From assembly GCA_903939515.1 (NCBI GenBank), contig CAJAHH010000129.1, forward strand, positions 1-47,547: 47,547 nucleotides of DNA, read 5' to 3'. Numbering within the stretch: the first letter of the stretch is position 1; each line of letters begins with the position of its first letter. Origin of the DNA: an uncultured Verrucomicrobiota bacterium (GTDB lineage: Bacteria > Verrucomicrobiota > Verrucomicrobiia > Limisphaerales > UBA9464). Positions 17,503 through 26,051 of the stretch are shown here, in pieces. The notes below the pieces were generated by a model. The model was given only the letters and a program-made list of their open reading frames with translations. It was not told the DNA's origin and searched no databases. Position numbers and translations under genes: made by a program.

Positions 17503-18189
17503 ATGCGCCGTTGGATTGCCATCGTGTCCCTTTTGGCTGCCTCGCTGGTTCTGTTCCGGACCACCGTCGCCGCTGCGGATGCCCCCCCGAAAACCCCGTC
17601 TCCAAAAAAGACTCCCATGACCCAACCCACCTCGATCAACGCATCGACTAACCCAGCGTCGTCGCTGCCGGCCGTGCCCCCGGCACCACAGCCCGCTCCA
17701 GGACTGGAAACCATTTACCTCGCCGGCGGCTGCTTCTGGGGCATGGAGGAGATCTTACGCAAGATTCCCGGCGTCCGGGAAACCCAAGCTGGATACACCG
17801 GCGGCTGGCTGCCCAACCCGAAATACGACGACACCCACGACAGCAAGTCGGGCCATGCCGAGTCGGTCAAAGTGGTCTTCGATCCCAAGACCTTGTCGCT
17901 CGAAGAGTTGCTCGAGAAGTGGTTCTTCCGCATGCACGACCCCACCACGCTGAACCGCCAGGGCAATGACGTGGGCAGTCAGTACCGCTCGGCCATCTTC
18001 ACCTTCAACGAGACCCAGAAAAAGACCGCCGAAACGGTCAAGGCCCGGGTCAACGCCTCCGGCAAGTGGCGCCGCCCCGTGGTCACCGAGATCGCCACCG
18101 CATCCATTTGGTATTCTGCCGAGGGCTACCATCAGAAATACCTCGTCAAAAACCCGGGCGGCTACACCTGCCACTTCATGCGCGACTGA
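17503..18189 (+). CDS. msrA: Peptide methionine sulfoxide reductase MsrA, exported form
   Basis: A 228-residue MsrA that reduces methionine-S-sulfoxide in damaged proteins. The catalytic GGCFWGMEEILRKIPGV places the active Cys at 77. Further family motifs are AGYTGG, SGHAESVKVVFDP and GNDVGSQYRSAIF. A Cys at 224 in the terminal GGYTCHFMRD is a plausible resolving Cys. A signal peptide (residues 1-25) and a Pro/Ala-rich linker precede the domain, so the enzyme likely acts in the periplasm. There it would repair proteins exposed to the oxidative chemistry suggested by the neighbouring genes (inference). A partial copy of its 3' end lies 950 bp downstream, at 19128-19160. Confidence 0.95.
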   Translation: MRRWIAIVSLLAASLVLFRTTVAAADAPPKTPSPKKTPMTQPTSINASTNPASSLPAVPPAPQPAPGLETIYLAGGCFWGMEEILRKIPGVRETQAGYTGGWLPNPKYDDTHDSKSGHAESVKVVFDPKTLSLEELLEKWFFRMHDPTTLNRQGNDVGSQYRSAIFTFNETQKKTAETVKARVNASGKWRRPVVTEIATASIWYSAEGYHQKYLVKNPGGYTCHFMRD

Positions 18190-18279
18190 AATCGCGACTG
18201 AGTTTGCTCAACCAGCCCGGCCAACGCCGAAGACACACTTTGACAGACCCTGCCGGGCGGGCTGACATGTCAAAGATCC

Positions 18280-19005
18280 ATGAGACCTTTTCCATCATCC
18301 AGGGCCGCGCTGTTCCGCCACGCCTTCACGTTGATCGAATTGCTCGTCGTCATCGCCATCATCGCCATCTTGGCAGGAATGCTCCTGCCAGCACTGGCTC
18401 GAGCTAAGGCCAAGGCCCAAACAATTCGCTGCACGAGCAACGAGAAGCAAATTGTCTTGGGCTACTTGCTGTATGCGGGCGACCAAACCGATTTTCTGCC
18501 GGTGGCGGGCACCGAGGCCCCGGTCGGATCGGGGTGGGTGGCCCCGAGCCGATGGTTCGCTGAAATCTCCACGTACATCGCCACCGACAACCGCAACTTC
18601 ACCAACCTCGTCGCCAAGGACAAGGTGGTGGCCTGCCCCACGGCCAAGATCGGCACCAACGTCATCCCGGCCAACGTTCCCGGGTATCAGGGTTACGGTG
18701 GGTATGGGCACAACTATGCCTACCTCGGATACACCCCGGCGGACCGAGTAAAAACCTCCCTCATCACCAAGCCTTCGGACACCGTGATGAACGGCGACGG
18801 ACTCGATCCCGCCAAGGGCCTGGAATGGTGGAACTACGGGTACTTGTACCCACCCAGCCTGGGGGTCGCCTTATTCCGCTACGTCCGTCACGGTCAGGGC
18901 GGCAATTATGCGTGGGCGGACGGACACACCGCGGTCATGCCCTGGAAGACCCTCTCCAAGGGAGCTAACGGTAAGGTGGATTGGTTCTATCAACCGGGAC
19001 AGTAG
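18280..19005 (+). CDS. Type II secretion/type IV-like pseudopilin with H-X9-DG tail
   Basis: A 241-residue prepilin. A short basic leader is followed by [16 protein letters not shown], the methylation/cleavage segment, with Glu at +5 and the hydrophobic helix. After it comes [16 protein letters not shown], typical of the very abundant verrucomicrobial pseudopilins. Near the C-terminus [14 protein letters not shown] fits the H-X9-DG signature. The residue before the cleavage point is Ala, not Gly, as is common in this phylum. No secretion apparatus genes are nearby. A 10-bp perfect palindrome (tgacatgtca, 18263-18272) lies immediately upstream and could be an operator. Confidence 0.92.
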   Translation: MRPFPSSRAALFRHAFTLIELLVVIAIIAILAGMLLPALARAKAKAQTIRCTSNEKQIVLGYLLYAGDQTDFLPVAGTEAPVGSGWVAPSRWFAEISTYIATDNRNFTNLVAKDKVVACPTAKIGTNVIPANVPGYQGYGGYGHNYAYLGYTPADRVKTSLITKPSDTVMNGDGLDPAKGLEWWNYGYLYPPSLGVALFRYVRHGQGGNYAWADGHTAVMPWKTLSKGANGKVDWFYQPGQ

Positions 19006-19127
19006 CACTCCCCTTCGCCACGACCTCCCCGTGAAAGGAATGGATCCTTGGATTCGGAGGGCGACCGCTAAGAAGCCGGCTCGGGCGATCGGGAATCCCC
19101 AGAGGGTTATGGGAGGAGGGTCAACGC

Positions 19128-19160
19128 GACACCCACGACACCTGCCACTTCCTGCGCGAC
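19128..19160 (+). pseudogene. Remnant of a second msrA (two fused fragments)
   Basis: Two blocks of msrA are joined here. Positions 19128-19140 (gacacccacgaca) equal 17830-17842 in msrA, which codes for DTHD. Positions 19138-19160 match 18164-18186, the last coding bases of msrA (TCHFMRD), in 22 of 23 positions. Together they look like the scar of an msrA copy that lost its middle. There is no reading frame of useful length. Confidence 0.5.
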
Positions 19161-19209
19161 GGAGGGCCTCGAATCGGTTGGTATCGACCTCGCAGTCGCT
19201 TCTCCTCAC

Positions 19210-20298
19210 ATGAACCGTCTTTTTACCCCTTTCACGGCCGGCGATCTCCAGTTGTCCAACCGCATGGTCATGGCCCCGCTCACCCGGGGTCGCACCGGTC
19301 CCGACCGGATTCCCAATGACCTCATGGTCGAATACTACCGGCAGCGGGCGACGGCGGGATTGATCATCAGCGAAGCCACGATCATCTCCGAGCAGGCAGC
19401 CGGCTGGGTCAACACCCCGGGTCTCTACAACGAGGAGCAGGTGCAGGGATGGAAACGGGTCACCGACGCGGTCCATGCGGCCGGCGGCAAAATTATTGTC
19501 CAACTCTGGCACATGGGCCGTTCGTCCCATCCCGATTTTCAACCCGGCGGGGCTCTGCCCGTGGCCCCTTCGGCCATCGCTCTCCGCGGCGACGGCATTC
19601 ACACCCCTTCGGGCAAGAAGCCGTATCCGACTCCCCGAGCCCTCGATGCCGATGAGATTCCCGGAATCGTGGCCGACTACGCCACGGCGACACGCCAGGC
19701 TCAAAAGGCCGGATTTGATGGGGTCGAAATCCATGGAGCCAATGGCTACCTCATCGATCAATTCCTTCGGGATGGAACCAATCACCGAACCGACGGCTAC
19801 GGCGGCAGCGTGGAAAACCGAGCTCGATTCCTCCTCGAAGTCACCGAGGCGGTGATCGGGGCTTGGCAACCAGGACGCGTCGGAGTCCGACTGTCGCCCA
19901 CCGGTGCCTTTGGCGACATGAGCGACAGTGATCCCGCGTCGACCTTCAGCCATGCCGCCCGAGAATTGAACCGCTTCGGATTGAGTTTCCTTCACATCAT
20001 GGAGGCGCTGCCGGGTCATCCAATGGCAAGCCCAGGGCCGCGGGTCGCACCGCTGCTGCGCCAGGCCTTCCGGGGTCCAGTGATCCTCAATGGCGGCTAC
20101 GATGCCGCGCTGGGAGACCAGGCCATCGCCGATGGGGAAGCCGATCTCGTTGCCTACGGCGTGCCGTTCTTGGCCAACCCGGACCTGGTCGAGCGCTTTC
20201 GCATCGGGGCCCCTCTGAACCCTCCCGACTATTCGACCCTGTATAGCGGCGGTGCCCAAGGCTACACCGACTATCCGGCGCTCACCGCCACGCCCTAA
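19210..20298 (+). CDS. nemA: Old yellow enzyme-family alkene reductase (NemA-like)
   Basis: A 362-residue FMN-dependent reductase of the NemA type, which reduces activated C=C bonds or nitro compounds with NAD(P)H in the cytoplasm. It starts with LFTPFTAGDLQLSNRMVMAP and contains QLWHMGRSSHPDFQPGG. The catalytic pair is His175/Asn178 in HGANGYLIDQFLRDG, followed by NHRTDGYGGSVENRARF. The C-terminal FMN-phosphate region has VILNGGYD and DLVAYGVPFLANPDL. Length matches E. coli NemA (365 residues). Its stop overlaps the stop of the convergent DTW-domain gene (20295-20298). No regulator lies nearby. Confidence 0.9.
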   Translation: MNRLFTPFTAGDLQLSNRMVMAPLTRGRTGPDRIPNDLMVEYYRQRATAGLIISEATIISEQAAGWVNTPGLYNEEQVQGWKRVTDAVHAAGGKIIVQLWHMGRSSHPDFQPGGALPVAPSAIALRGDGIHTPSGKKPYPTPRALDADEIPGIVADYATATRQAQKAGFDGVEIHGANGYLIDQFLRDGTNHRTDGYGGSVENRARFLLEVTEAVIGAWQPGRVGVRLSPTGAFGDMSDSDPASTFSHAARELNRFGLSFLHIMEALPGHPMASPGPRVAPLLRQAFRGPVILNGGYDAALGDQAIADGEADLVAYGVPFLANPDLVERFRIGAPLNPPDYSTLYSGGAQGYTDYPALTATP

Positions 20299-21524
20299 CC
20301 CAGGCGCGCCAGCTGCAACCCTCCGGGCGGCTGAAGCTGCCCGGAGCCCGCCCGCTGCTCTTCCAACAGTCGCCGAATGAAGGCCGACATGACCCGCACC
20401 GCCGCACCGGCCCGACCGCTGGCCACCGCCGGGCCTTCGACGTTGGCTCCAATCGATTGAGCAGCCAATGCGGCGGTCCCCGGACGGCGCTTGAGGCGAT
20501 GGGCTGCCACGATACGCAAATCGATGGGCTCGCACTCGGGCTGCCACGATTCCTGCGCCCACAGTTGGACCGCAAAATCACCCCAACCCACCAAATGGTC
20601 CCCCGGCTTGAGGAAGCCATTCCAAGCTAAGGTCGCCTCCGCGACGGTTCGGCCGCCCAAAATCATCTCCTGGAGCACTTCCAAGTGTTGGTGAGCCCGA
20701 GCCGCCAACGGTCGGCGCGGAGTCAAAAACACTTCAAACACTTCCCCCGTTGCCGGCCGCATCGCCACGAATTGGAGGAGTTCGGGAGATCCAGGCACAG
20801 GGCTGTCCCGCCGATGGGCATTGGCTTCGCCGGCCACCACCACGAGGTTGGGCCACAAAGCCATGAGGTCGGGCATGGACGGGCTTTCCCACCACGGATC
20901 CGCCCTTTTTAACCGACGGCGGGGCGGCCCCGTGCGGGCGGCGGTGGCGGCAATTTGACGGTCCACCATGGCGTCGAAGGCACTGAGCAACGGTTGGAAA
21001 CGCCGCTCGTCTCCCTCCCAGGCGCTGAGCACCTCCACCACCGCTTCCACCGTGGCGACGCAATGCAAGTCGGGTTCCCGGCGGATGCGGTAATTGCCCG
21101 GCTTGCGCGGCATGAACCCGATGCGCGGCAAGGCCCGCAGCGCCGGATTGAGCGCCACCATCTTGCGCGCCTGGGGCCACGTGCCGTCGATGATGATCAA
21201 CGTCTCAGGCGGTCGTTCGAGAGCATTGGGTGCCACCGCTCCGGGACCGGGAAACAGCAAGGCCGTCCCGGGCCGGGCCAGCAGTTCCTCGATGCGCGGA
21301 TGACCGGCGAATTCAATCCCCTCATGAAGTTCACTGCGGGATAAACCCAAGTGCGCAATGCGGGCCGTCCCAATGGCCACCCGGGATTCGCGGGGATGCT
21401 GCAAGAACACCACCTGCGTCGCCGTTTCGACCGGCGTCAACTCGGCGCACCAGCAGGCAGAGGCTGGGCGTCGGCAGCGCACGCAGGAAGGACGGGCCGT
21501 CAAGGCTTCAAAGGGGACAGGCAT
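20295..21524 (-). CDS. DTW-domain tRNA-uridine aminocarboxypropyltransferase with C-terminal extension
   Basis: A 409-residue protein. The first ~200 residues are a DTW domain: a cysteine cluster (Cys14, 17, 24 and 26 in CVRCRRPASACWC), FLQHPRESRVAIGTARI, and the signature IIIDGTWPQARKMV. DTW enzymes attach a 3-amino-3-carboxypropyl group from S-adenosylmethionine to uridines of tRNA (or rRNA in Tsr3-like families). Usual bacterial members are about 200-230 residues. The extra ~190 residues resemble a DEDD-exonuclease layout: LVVVAGEANAHRR, then VGWGDFAVQLW, then SGRAGAAVRVMSAFIRRLL. The expected acidic and His catalytic positions are mostly missing there. That reading is inference. The gene ends convergent with the OYE gene with stops overlapping. 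Confidence 0.85.
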   Translation of the reverse strand: MPVPFEALTARPSCVRCRRPASACWCAELTPVETATQVVFLQHPRESRVAIGTARIAHLGLSRSELHEGIEFAGHPRIEELLARPGTALLFPGPGAVAPNALERPPETLIIIDGTWPQARKMVALNPALRALPRIGFMPRKPGNYRIRREPDLHCVATVEAVVEVLSAWEGDERRFQPLLSAFDAMVDRQIAATAARTGPPRRRLKRADPWWESPSMPDLMALWPNLVVVAGEANAHRRDSPVPGSPELLQFVAMRPATGEVFEVFLTPRRPLAARAHQHLEVLQEMILGGRTVAEATLAWNGFLKPGDHLVGWGDFAVQLWAQESWQPECEPIDLRIVAAHRLKRRPGTAALAAQSIGANVEGPAVASGRAGAAVRVMSAFIRRLLEEQRAGSGQLQPPGGLQLARLG

Positions 21525-21690
21525 GGCAGCCCGGTGAGGTCACGAAAACCGCGTGTCTCACCGGAATCCGAACGGAACCACGCACCGGGGGTCCGGAGCA
21601 AGGCAGCGGTCGGGTTCCTACCCGCGGAGCACGGATCGCCGGCGGTCAATCCTGCTCCATTCCCGAAGAGGGCTGCCGGCCGTCACCGCC

Positions 21691-22989
21691 TCACTTCTTG
21701 CCAATGCGGTAGAGATGCTCGGCTCCGCGCAAATAGAGAGCCCCGTCATCGACGGCGCTGCTGGCCAGCGTGCGCTCACCCAATTCGTTGCGGGCCAGTA
21801 GTTCGAAGGTTTTGCCTGCCTGAACCACGAATCCGATGCCTTCCTCGTTCTGGAAATAAATCCGGCCATCGGCGAACACCGGCGAAGCCGAAAATCCACC
21901 ACCGAGCCGTTCATTCCAATGCACCTTGCCGCTCTGCGCATCGGCACACGTCGCAATACCGGCATCGGAGACGAAGTAGAGCTCGTCTCCCACGACCAAG
22001 GCCGAGGGGGTGCTGGGGGCCCCACGAGCGATTTGCCAAGCCAAGTGAGTCGTGGTGACATCCCCCTCACCGCCGGGGCGGATCGCATAGAGCTTAGGAA
22101 AATCGTAGTCGATATTCACGTAGAGCAACCCATGCGCGAAGACCGGTCGGGGCACCACCGAGAAGCCGGTGCCCGTGCCCACCTGCCAGAGCGGTCGACC
22201 GCTGAGCGGGTCGTAGGCGTAGATGCCACCAGCACCCGGACTGATGAGCTCCTGACGACCAGCGTGGGTGATGAGCAAGGGCGTGCTGAACGAGAACTTC
22301 TTGGTCAACGCATCATTGGGCCGCCGGGTCTTCCACCGCACCGCGCCCGTCTTACAATCCAACGCGATCACAAACGGATCCGAAGCCCCATCGCAACTGA
22401 AGATCAAATGGTCTCCGGCCAAAACGGGCGACCCACCATTGCCGTGGACCGGCGGATATTGAACCGACGTCTGTCGCCAAATCACCTGCCCCTTCAGATC
22501 CAGACAGGCCGTCCCCAGGTGTCCAAAATGGGCGTAGAGCCGACCGTCGCGCACCACAGGTGTCGGGCTGGCATAGCCGTTCTTGCGATGGATATTCGCC
22601 CCATTGTCCGGCGTGAAGACGTTGGTGCTCCAGAGAATTGCACCCGACCGCGCGTCGAGGCACAGCACCGCCAATTCGAGACCACTGGACCCGGACTTGG
22701 CGCGGGAACCTGTCAGGTAGAGGCGTTGCTTCACCAACACCGGTGACGACCACCCGGTCATCGCTAGCGGGGTCTTCCAGACCACATTGCTGCTCCCGCT
22801 CCAGTGGATGGGAACGTGTTTCGCCGGAGAGAGACCCTGTCCGGTTGGGCCTCGGAACTCCGGCCAGTCATGAGCTTGAATCGCGAACATCGTGACGCAC
22901 GAAGCCATCACCAACGCCGTTCGACGGGTACGCCGCATCAGGCCTGCGACACCTTGGAGGGAGAGAGACAATGGGGAGGTGGAGCTCAT
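21691..22989 (-). CDS. Exported PQQ-like beta-propeller protein (second member)
   Basis: A 432-residue propeller protein of the same family as 6364-7749: HDWPEFRGPTGQGLSPAKHV after the signal peptide, then SSPVLVKQRLYLTGSR, CLDARSGAILWSTNVF, YASPTPVVRDGRLYAHFG and CADAQSGKVHWNERLGGG. ATG at 22938 (MRRTRRTALVMASCVTMFAI) gives a compact basic-hydrophobic signal peptide. It may be the real start rather than 22989. It is divergent from the ThuA-like gene, with 183 bp between them. No PQQ ligand set can be assigned, so a catalytic role is uncertain; scaffold or sensor roles are equally possible. Confidence 0.86.
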   Translation of the reverse strand: MSSTSPLSLSLQGVAGLMRRTRRTALVMASCVTMFAIQAHDWPEFRGPTGQGLSPAKHVPIHWSGSSNVVWKTPLAMTGWSSPVLVKQRLYLTGSRAKSGSSGLELAVLCLDARSGAILWSTNVFTPDNGANIHRKNGYASPTPVVRDGRLYAHFGHLGTACLDLKGQVIWRQTSVQYPPVHGNGGSPVLAGDHLIFSCDGASDPFVIALDCKTGAVRWKTRRPNDALTKKFSFSTPLLITHAGRQELISPGAGGIYAYDPLSGRPLWQVGTGTGFSVVPRPVFAHGLLYVNIDYDFPKLYAIRPGGEGDVTTTHLAWQIARGAPSTPSALVVGDELYFVSDAGIATCADAQSGKVHWNERLGGGFSASPVFADGRIYFQNEEGIGFVVQAGKTFELLARNELGERTLASSAVDDGALYLRGAEHLYRIGKK

Positions 22990-23172
22990 GGGAAACAGGG
23001 ATTTGGTAAGCGCTCACAATTCCTCATTCATCGAAAAACGCACCGAAAAAAACTCCCGCACCCAAACGCTCACCGCCACGGCGAGACCACGCATCCACCC
23101 GTTCCAAGGTCGCTCGCCGGGCCCAGTCTTTTATGACTGGTCAGGGTCTCTTCCCAACGCCAACGTTCGGTC

Positions 23173-24051
23173 ATGATCCAGCGTGTTCTGCTGCTTGCTG
23201 TGTGGTTGACGATGTCCGTGTTCGCCGCGGATTCCGGCCGACTTCGGGTTCTTCTCATCGACGGCCAAAATAACCACGACTGGCGATCCTCCACGCCGCA
23301 CCTGAAGAAGGTTCTCGAGGCTTCCGGACGCTTCGCGGTAGAGGTCGTTACCCTACCCAGTAAGGGCGGTGACATGGCCGCGGTGAAACCCAAGCTCGAC
23401 GGCGTGGCGGTGGTGCTCTCCAACTACAACGGCGACCTCTGGCCCGAGGAACTGCGAACGAACCTGGTCGCCTTCGTTCGCAACGGCGGCGGCTTCGTTT
23501 CAGTTCATGCCGCCAACAACGCCTTCGCAAAATGGCCCGAGTACAACGAAATGATCGGCGTCGGCGGTTGGGAAGGGCGCAACGAACAATCCGGACCGTG
23601 GCTTTATTGGGAAGGCAAGATCGTGCGGGATACCTCACCGGGGCCGGGCGGCAGCCATGGCAGCCAGCATGCCTTCCAGATGACCACTCGCGAGCCCAAG
23701 CACCCCATCATGGAGGGACTCCCGCCGCAATGGATGCACGCCAAGGATGAACTCTACGATCGCCTGCGCGGACCGGCCAAGAACCTCACCGTCTTGGCCA
23801 CGTCCTTTTCGGACCCCAAGACGCACGGGACCGGCAAGCACGAGCCCCTGCTCTTCACCATCGCCTTCGGTCAAGGTCGAGTCTTCCACACAGCCCTCGG
23901 TCACAACAACGGCCCCGACCTCACCTCGCAGAAGTGCGTGGGTTTCATCACTACCCTCCTGCGCGGCACCGAATGGGCAGCCACCGGCCGGGTCACCCTG
24001 CCCATCCCGACCGACTTCCCCACGGCCACTGAAGTCCACAGCCGGGAGTGA
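23173..24051 (+). CDS. Exported ThuA-like domain protein (trehalose-utilisation family)
   Basis: A 292-residue protein: a signal peptide (LLLAVWLTMSVFAAD), then the ThuA-like glutamine amidotransferase-like fold. Visible family motifs are LRVLLIDGQNNHDW near the start of the mature part, VVLSNYNGDLWPEELR, FVRNGGGFVSVHAANNAF, the HPIMEGLPPQW loop and FTIAFGQGRVFHTALGHN. ThuA relatives in PVC bacteria are common beside sugar-oxidising exported proteins. Their exact chemistry is unknown, though ketosugar handling has been proposed for rhizobial ThuA. It precedes the coiled-coil protein gene by 40 bp on the same strand. Confidence 0.88.
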   Translation: MIQRVLLLAVWLTMSVFAADSGRLRVLLIDGQNNHDWRSSTPHLKKVLEASGRFAVEVVTLPSKGGDMAAVKPKLDGVAVVLSNYNGDLWPEELRTNLVAFVRNGGGFVSVHAANNAFAKWPEYNEMIGVGGWEGRNEQSGPWLYWEGKIVRDTSPGPGGSHGSQHAFQMTTREPKHPIMEGLPPQWMHAKDELYDRLRGPAKNLTVLATSFSDPKTHGTGKHEPLLFTIAFGQGRVFHTALGHNNGPDLTSQKCVGFITTLLRGTEWAATGRVTLPIPTDFPTATEVHSRE

Positions 24052-24091
24052 GAATTTCTTGCGCTGGATTCGTACCAACTAACCTCTCTCT

Positions 24092-25051
24092 ATGATTCCA
24101 ACGAAAATTTTCCGTTCAGTGATGCCTTTGGTGATCGGACTGGCCGTGGGTGGGCTGGGTGTCGGCCTGTTCCAACACAGCAGACCGGGCGAAGAGGGCT
24201 CTCCCGAGAAGCAAATCCAGCATCTGGAGACCGAGTTGCAGCAGGCACGCACCCGCATCGCGGCCCTCGAAGAAACCCGACCCCGTTCGTCACGCACGCC
24301 TGCGCAAACCGCCTATGACCGGGGCCGTGAGATCGCCCAGCGTCTGCGCGAGGGGCGCCCGGTTAGTTCCGACGATCTTTTCCGCGCCGCCCAACCCCTG
24401 CTCCGCGACATGGCACCGCTGTTCGAGCGCATCGCGGATCAGAAGTCCAAACAGCAAGCCGACAGCCTCATCGGAGAACTGGCCCGCAAGTACGACCTGA
24501 AACCCAGACAACAGGAAACCCTCCAGCAGTGGTTCTCCGAAAAATCCCGGACGGATCGAAAAAAATGGAACGATCTCATTTCCAGCGACGACACCACCTA
24601 CTTGCAGTGGGTGAAGTCGATGCGCAATGACCGCACCGATGCAGGGCTGGACCCGGTGATGGAAGGCCTGCTCCAAGGCCCTCAACTGGAGGCGTTCAAA
24701 GCCGAGCGTCTGGAAGAAAGGTCTCAGCGAGTCCAGCAGTACGCCGACATGCAGGTGCAACGAATTAACAACCTCGTTCAACTCGACCCTGCGCAAACAG
24801 ATCAACTCTTCGGCATCATGGCCCAGTCGTCTCCGGATTATGACGCGTCCATCCGACTCGAGGGGGCGACCGGTGAAATCGCACCCGCCAACCTCCATCC
24901 GCGCGACGCCCTCCGGTCGGTGCTGCGGCCGGATCAACTGGCTAAATACGAGGACGATCGCAACCGACGACTCATGGAAGCCTCGCAAGAGATGAACAAG
25001 TTGGGCGTGGAACTGCCTGCTGACTGGGATGAACTCGAGTTTGCCCCCTAA
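24092..25051 (+). CDS. Membrane-anchored coiled-coil protein of unknown function
   Basis: A 319-residue protein that I cannot assign to a named family. An N-terminal helix (VMPLVIGLAVGGLGVGLF) anchors it in the membrane. Residues of about 35-65 (EKQIQHLETELQQARTRIAA) form a coiled coil. The rest is alpha-helical and charged, with QQETLQQWFSEKSRTDRKKW and a tail rich in acidic residues. The domain should face the periplasm. The start of the ABC ATPase lies inside its 3' end (23-bp overlap if ATG 25029 is used), so the two may be translated together. A structural or regulatory partner of the exporter is possible, but that is only inference from position. Confidence 0.75.
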   Translation: MIPTKIFRSVMPLVIGLAVGGLGVGLFQHSRPGEEGSPEKQIQHLETELQQARTRIAALEETRPRSSRTPAQTAYDRGREIAQRLREGRPVSSDDLFRAAQPLLRDMAPLFERIADQKSKQQADSLIGELARKYDLKPRQQETLQQWFSEKSRTDRKKWNDLISSDDTTYLQWVKSMRNDRTDAGLDPVMEGLLQGPQLEAFKAERLEERSQRVQQYADMQVQRINNLVQLDPAQTDQLFGIMAQSSPDYDASIRLEGATGEIAPANLHPRDALRSVLRPDQLAKYEDDRNRRLMEASQEMNKLGVELPADWDELEFAP

Positions 25052-26051
25052 CTCCCCACCGCTGGGCAGCACAGCCGGGGGCCTCGCGCCGGCAGGCCGC
25101 ATGGCAGGTCGCCTGGCTGTAGATATCCGATCTCTGCGGGTCGATTATCGAGATTTTGTCGCCGTCGACAACCTCACTCTGGCGGTACCGCCGGGCGAGA
25201 TATTGGGAATCGTAGGCCCCAATGGCGCGGGCAAAACGAGCACCTTCCGGGTGCTAGCCACGCTCATGGAACCCACCCACGGCGATGTCTTCTTCGACGG
25301 TGTCGACATCGCCGAAGATCCCCGCCGAGCCCGTCGACTCATGGGCTACATGCCCGACTTGGCTCCGGTCCCCAGCGATCTCAAGGTGTGGGAGTTCCTC
25401 GACTTCTACGCGGCCGCCTACGGGTTGCGCGACGCACAACAGCGGCGTCAACGCGCCGACCGATGCTTGGAAACCGTGGGCCTGTCGAACTTGCGGAACA
25501 ACGGTTGCCGTGAGTTGTCCAGAGGCCAGACCCAGCGGGTGGTCTTGGCCAAGACCCTCTTGCATGAACCCCGAGTGCTCATTCTTGATGAGCCTGCCAG
25601 CGGGCTCGATCCTATGGCCCGCCGGGATCTCCGCACCGCTCTGCAACGCCTCGCCGCCACCGGTGCAACCATTCTCATCAGTTCCCACATTCTCAGCGAG
25701 TTGAGCGAGATGTGCACCTCGTTGTGCATCCTCAACCGAGGCCGACTCTTGGCACACGGGAGCGTCAACGAGGTGCGGTCTCAACTCGGCAACACCCGCC
25801 GACGGCTGACCCTCGGCTTGCTCTCGCCGCCGTCCGAAGCCGCCGATTGGCTCACCCAACAGCCCACAATTAGTGAACTGCGCGTTGAATCCGCGCGGAT
25901 CTCCTTCGAGTTCACCGGAGACGACGAAGCCCAGGCGGAGCTGTTGGAAACATTGGTTCGGCGCCGGGTACGCCTGAGGACCTTCGAAGAGAAACGTTCC
26001 TCACTGGAGGAACTCCTCGTCGACATTGCTACCCCGCCTCTCCTGCCATGA
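25029..26051 (+). CDS. ABC transporter ATP-binding protein (ABC-2/exporter type)
   Basis: A 340-residue ATPase. Walker A is GPNGAGKT at 63-70, the signature is ELSRGQTQRV and Walker B is RVLILDEPASGLDP, followed by the switch His in LISSHILSEL. About 100 C-terminal residues form the regulatory-type tail (LTLGLLSPPSEAADWL onward). It energises the permease encoded next: the stop overlaps its ATG by 4 bp (ATGA, 26048-26051). The long frame starts at 25029. A second ATG at 25101 (MAGRLAVDIRSLRV) matches the family start better and would remove the overlap with the upstream gene. The exported substrate is unknown. Confidence 0.92.
   Translation: MNSSLPPNSPPLGSTAGGLAPAGRMAGRLAVDIRSLRVDYRDFVAVDNLTLAVPPGEILGIVGPNGAGKTSTFRVLATLMEPTHGDVFFDGVDIAEDPRRARRLMGYMPDLAPVPSDLKVWEFLDFYAAAYGLRDAQQRRQRADRCLETVGLSNLRNNGCRELSRGQTQRVVLAKTLLHEPRVLILDEPASGLDPMARRDLRTALQRLAATGATILISSHILSELSEMCTSLCILNRGRLLAHGSVNEVRSQLGNTRRRLTLGLLSPPSEAADWLTQQPTISELRVESARISFEFTGDDEAQAELLETLVRRRVRLRTFEEKRSSLEELLVDIATPPLLP

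Noticed and set aside
18240-18268. TTGACA with a weak -10-like tgacat before the pseudopilin gene
   Set aside because: The -10 match is poor and the transcript would start almost on the start codon.
23123-23140. Hairpin ccagtc-ttttat-gactgg upstream of the ThuA-like gene
   Set aside because: Short stem, no T-run after it, and no gene ending nearby in either direction; not called a terminator.
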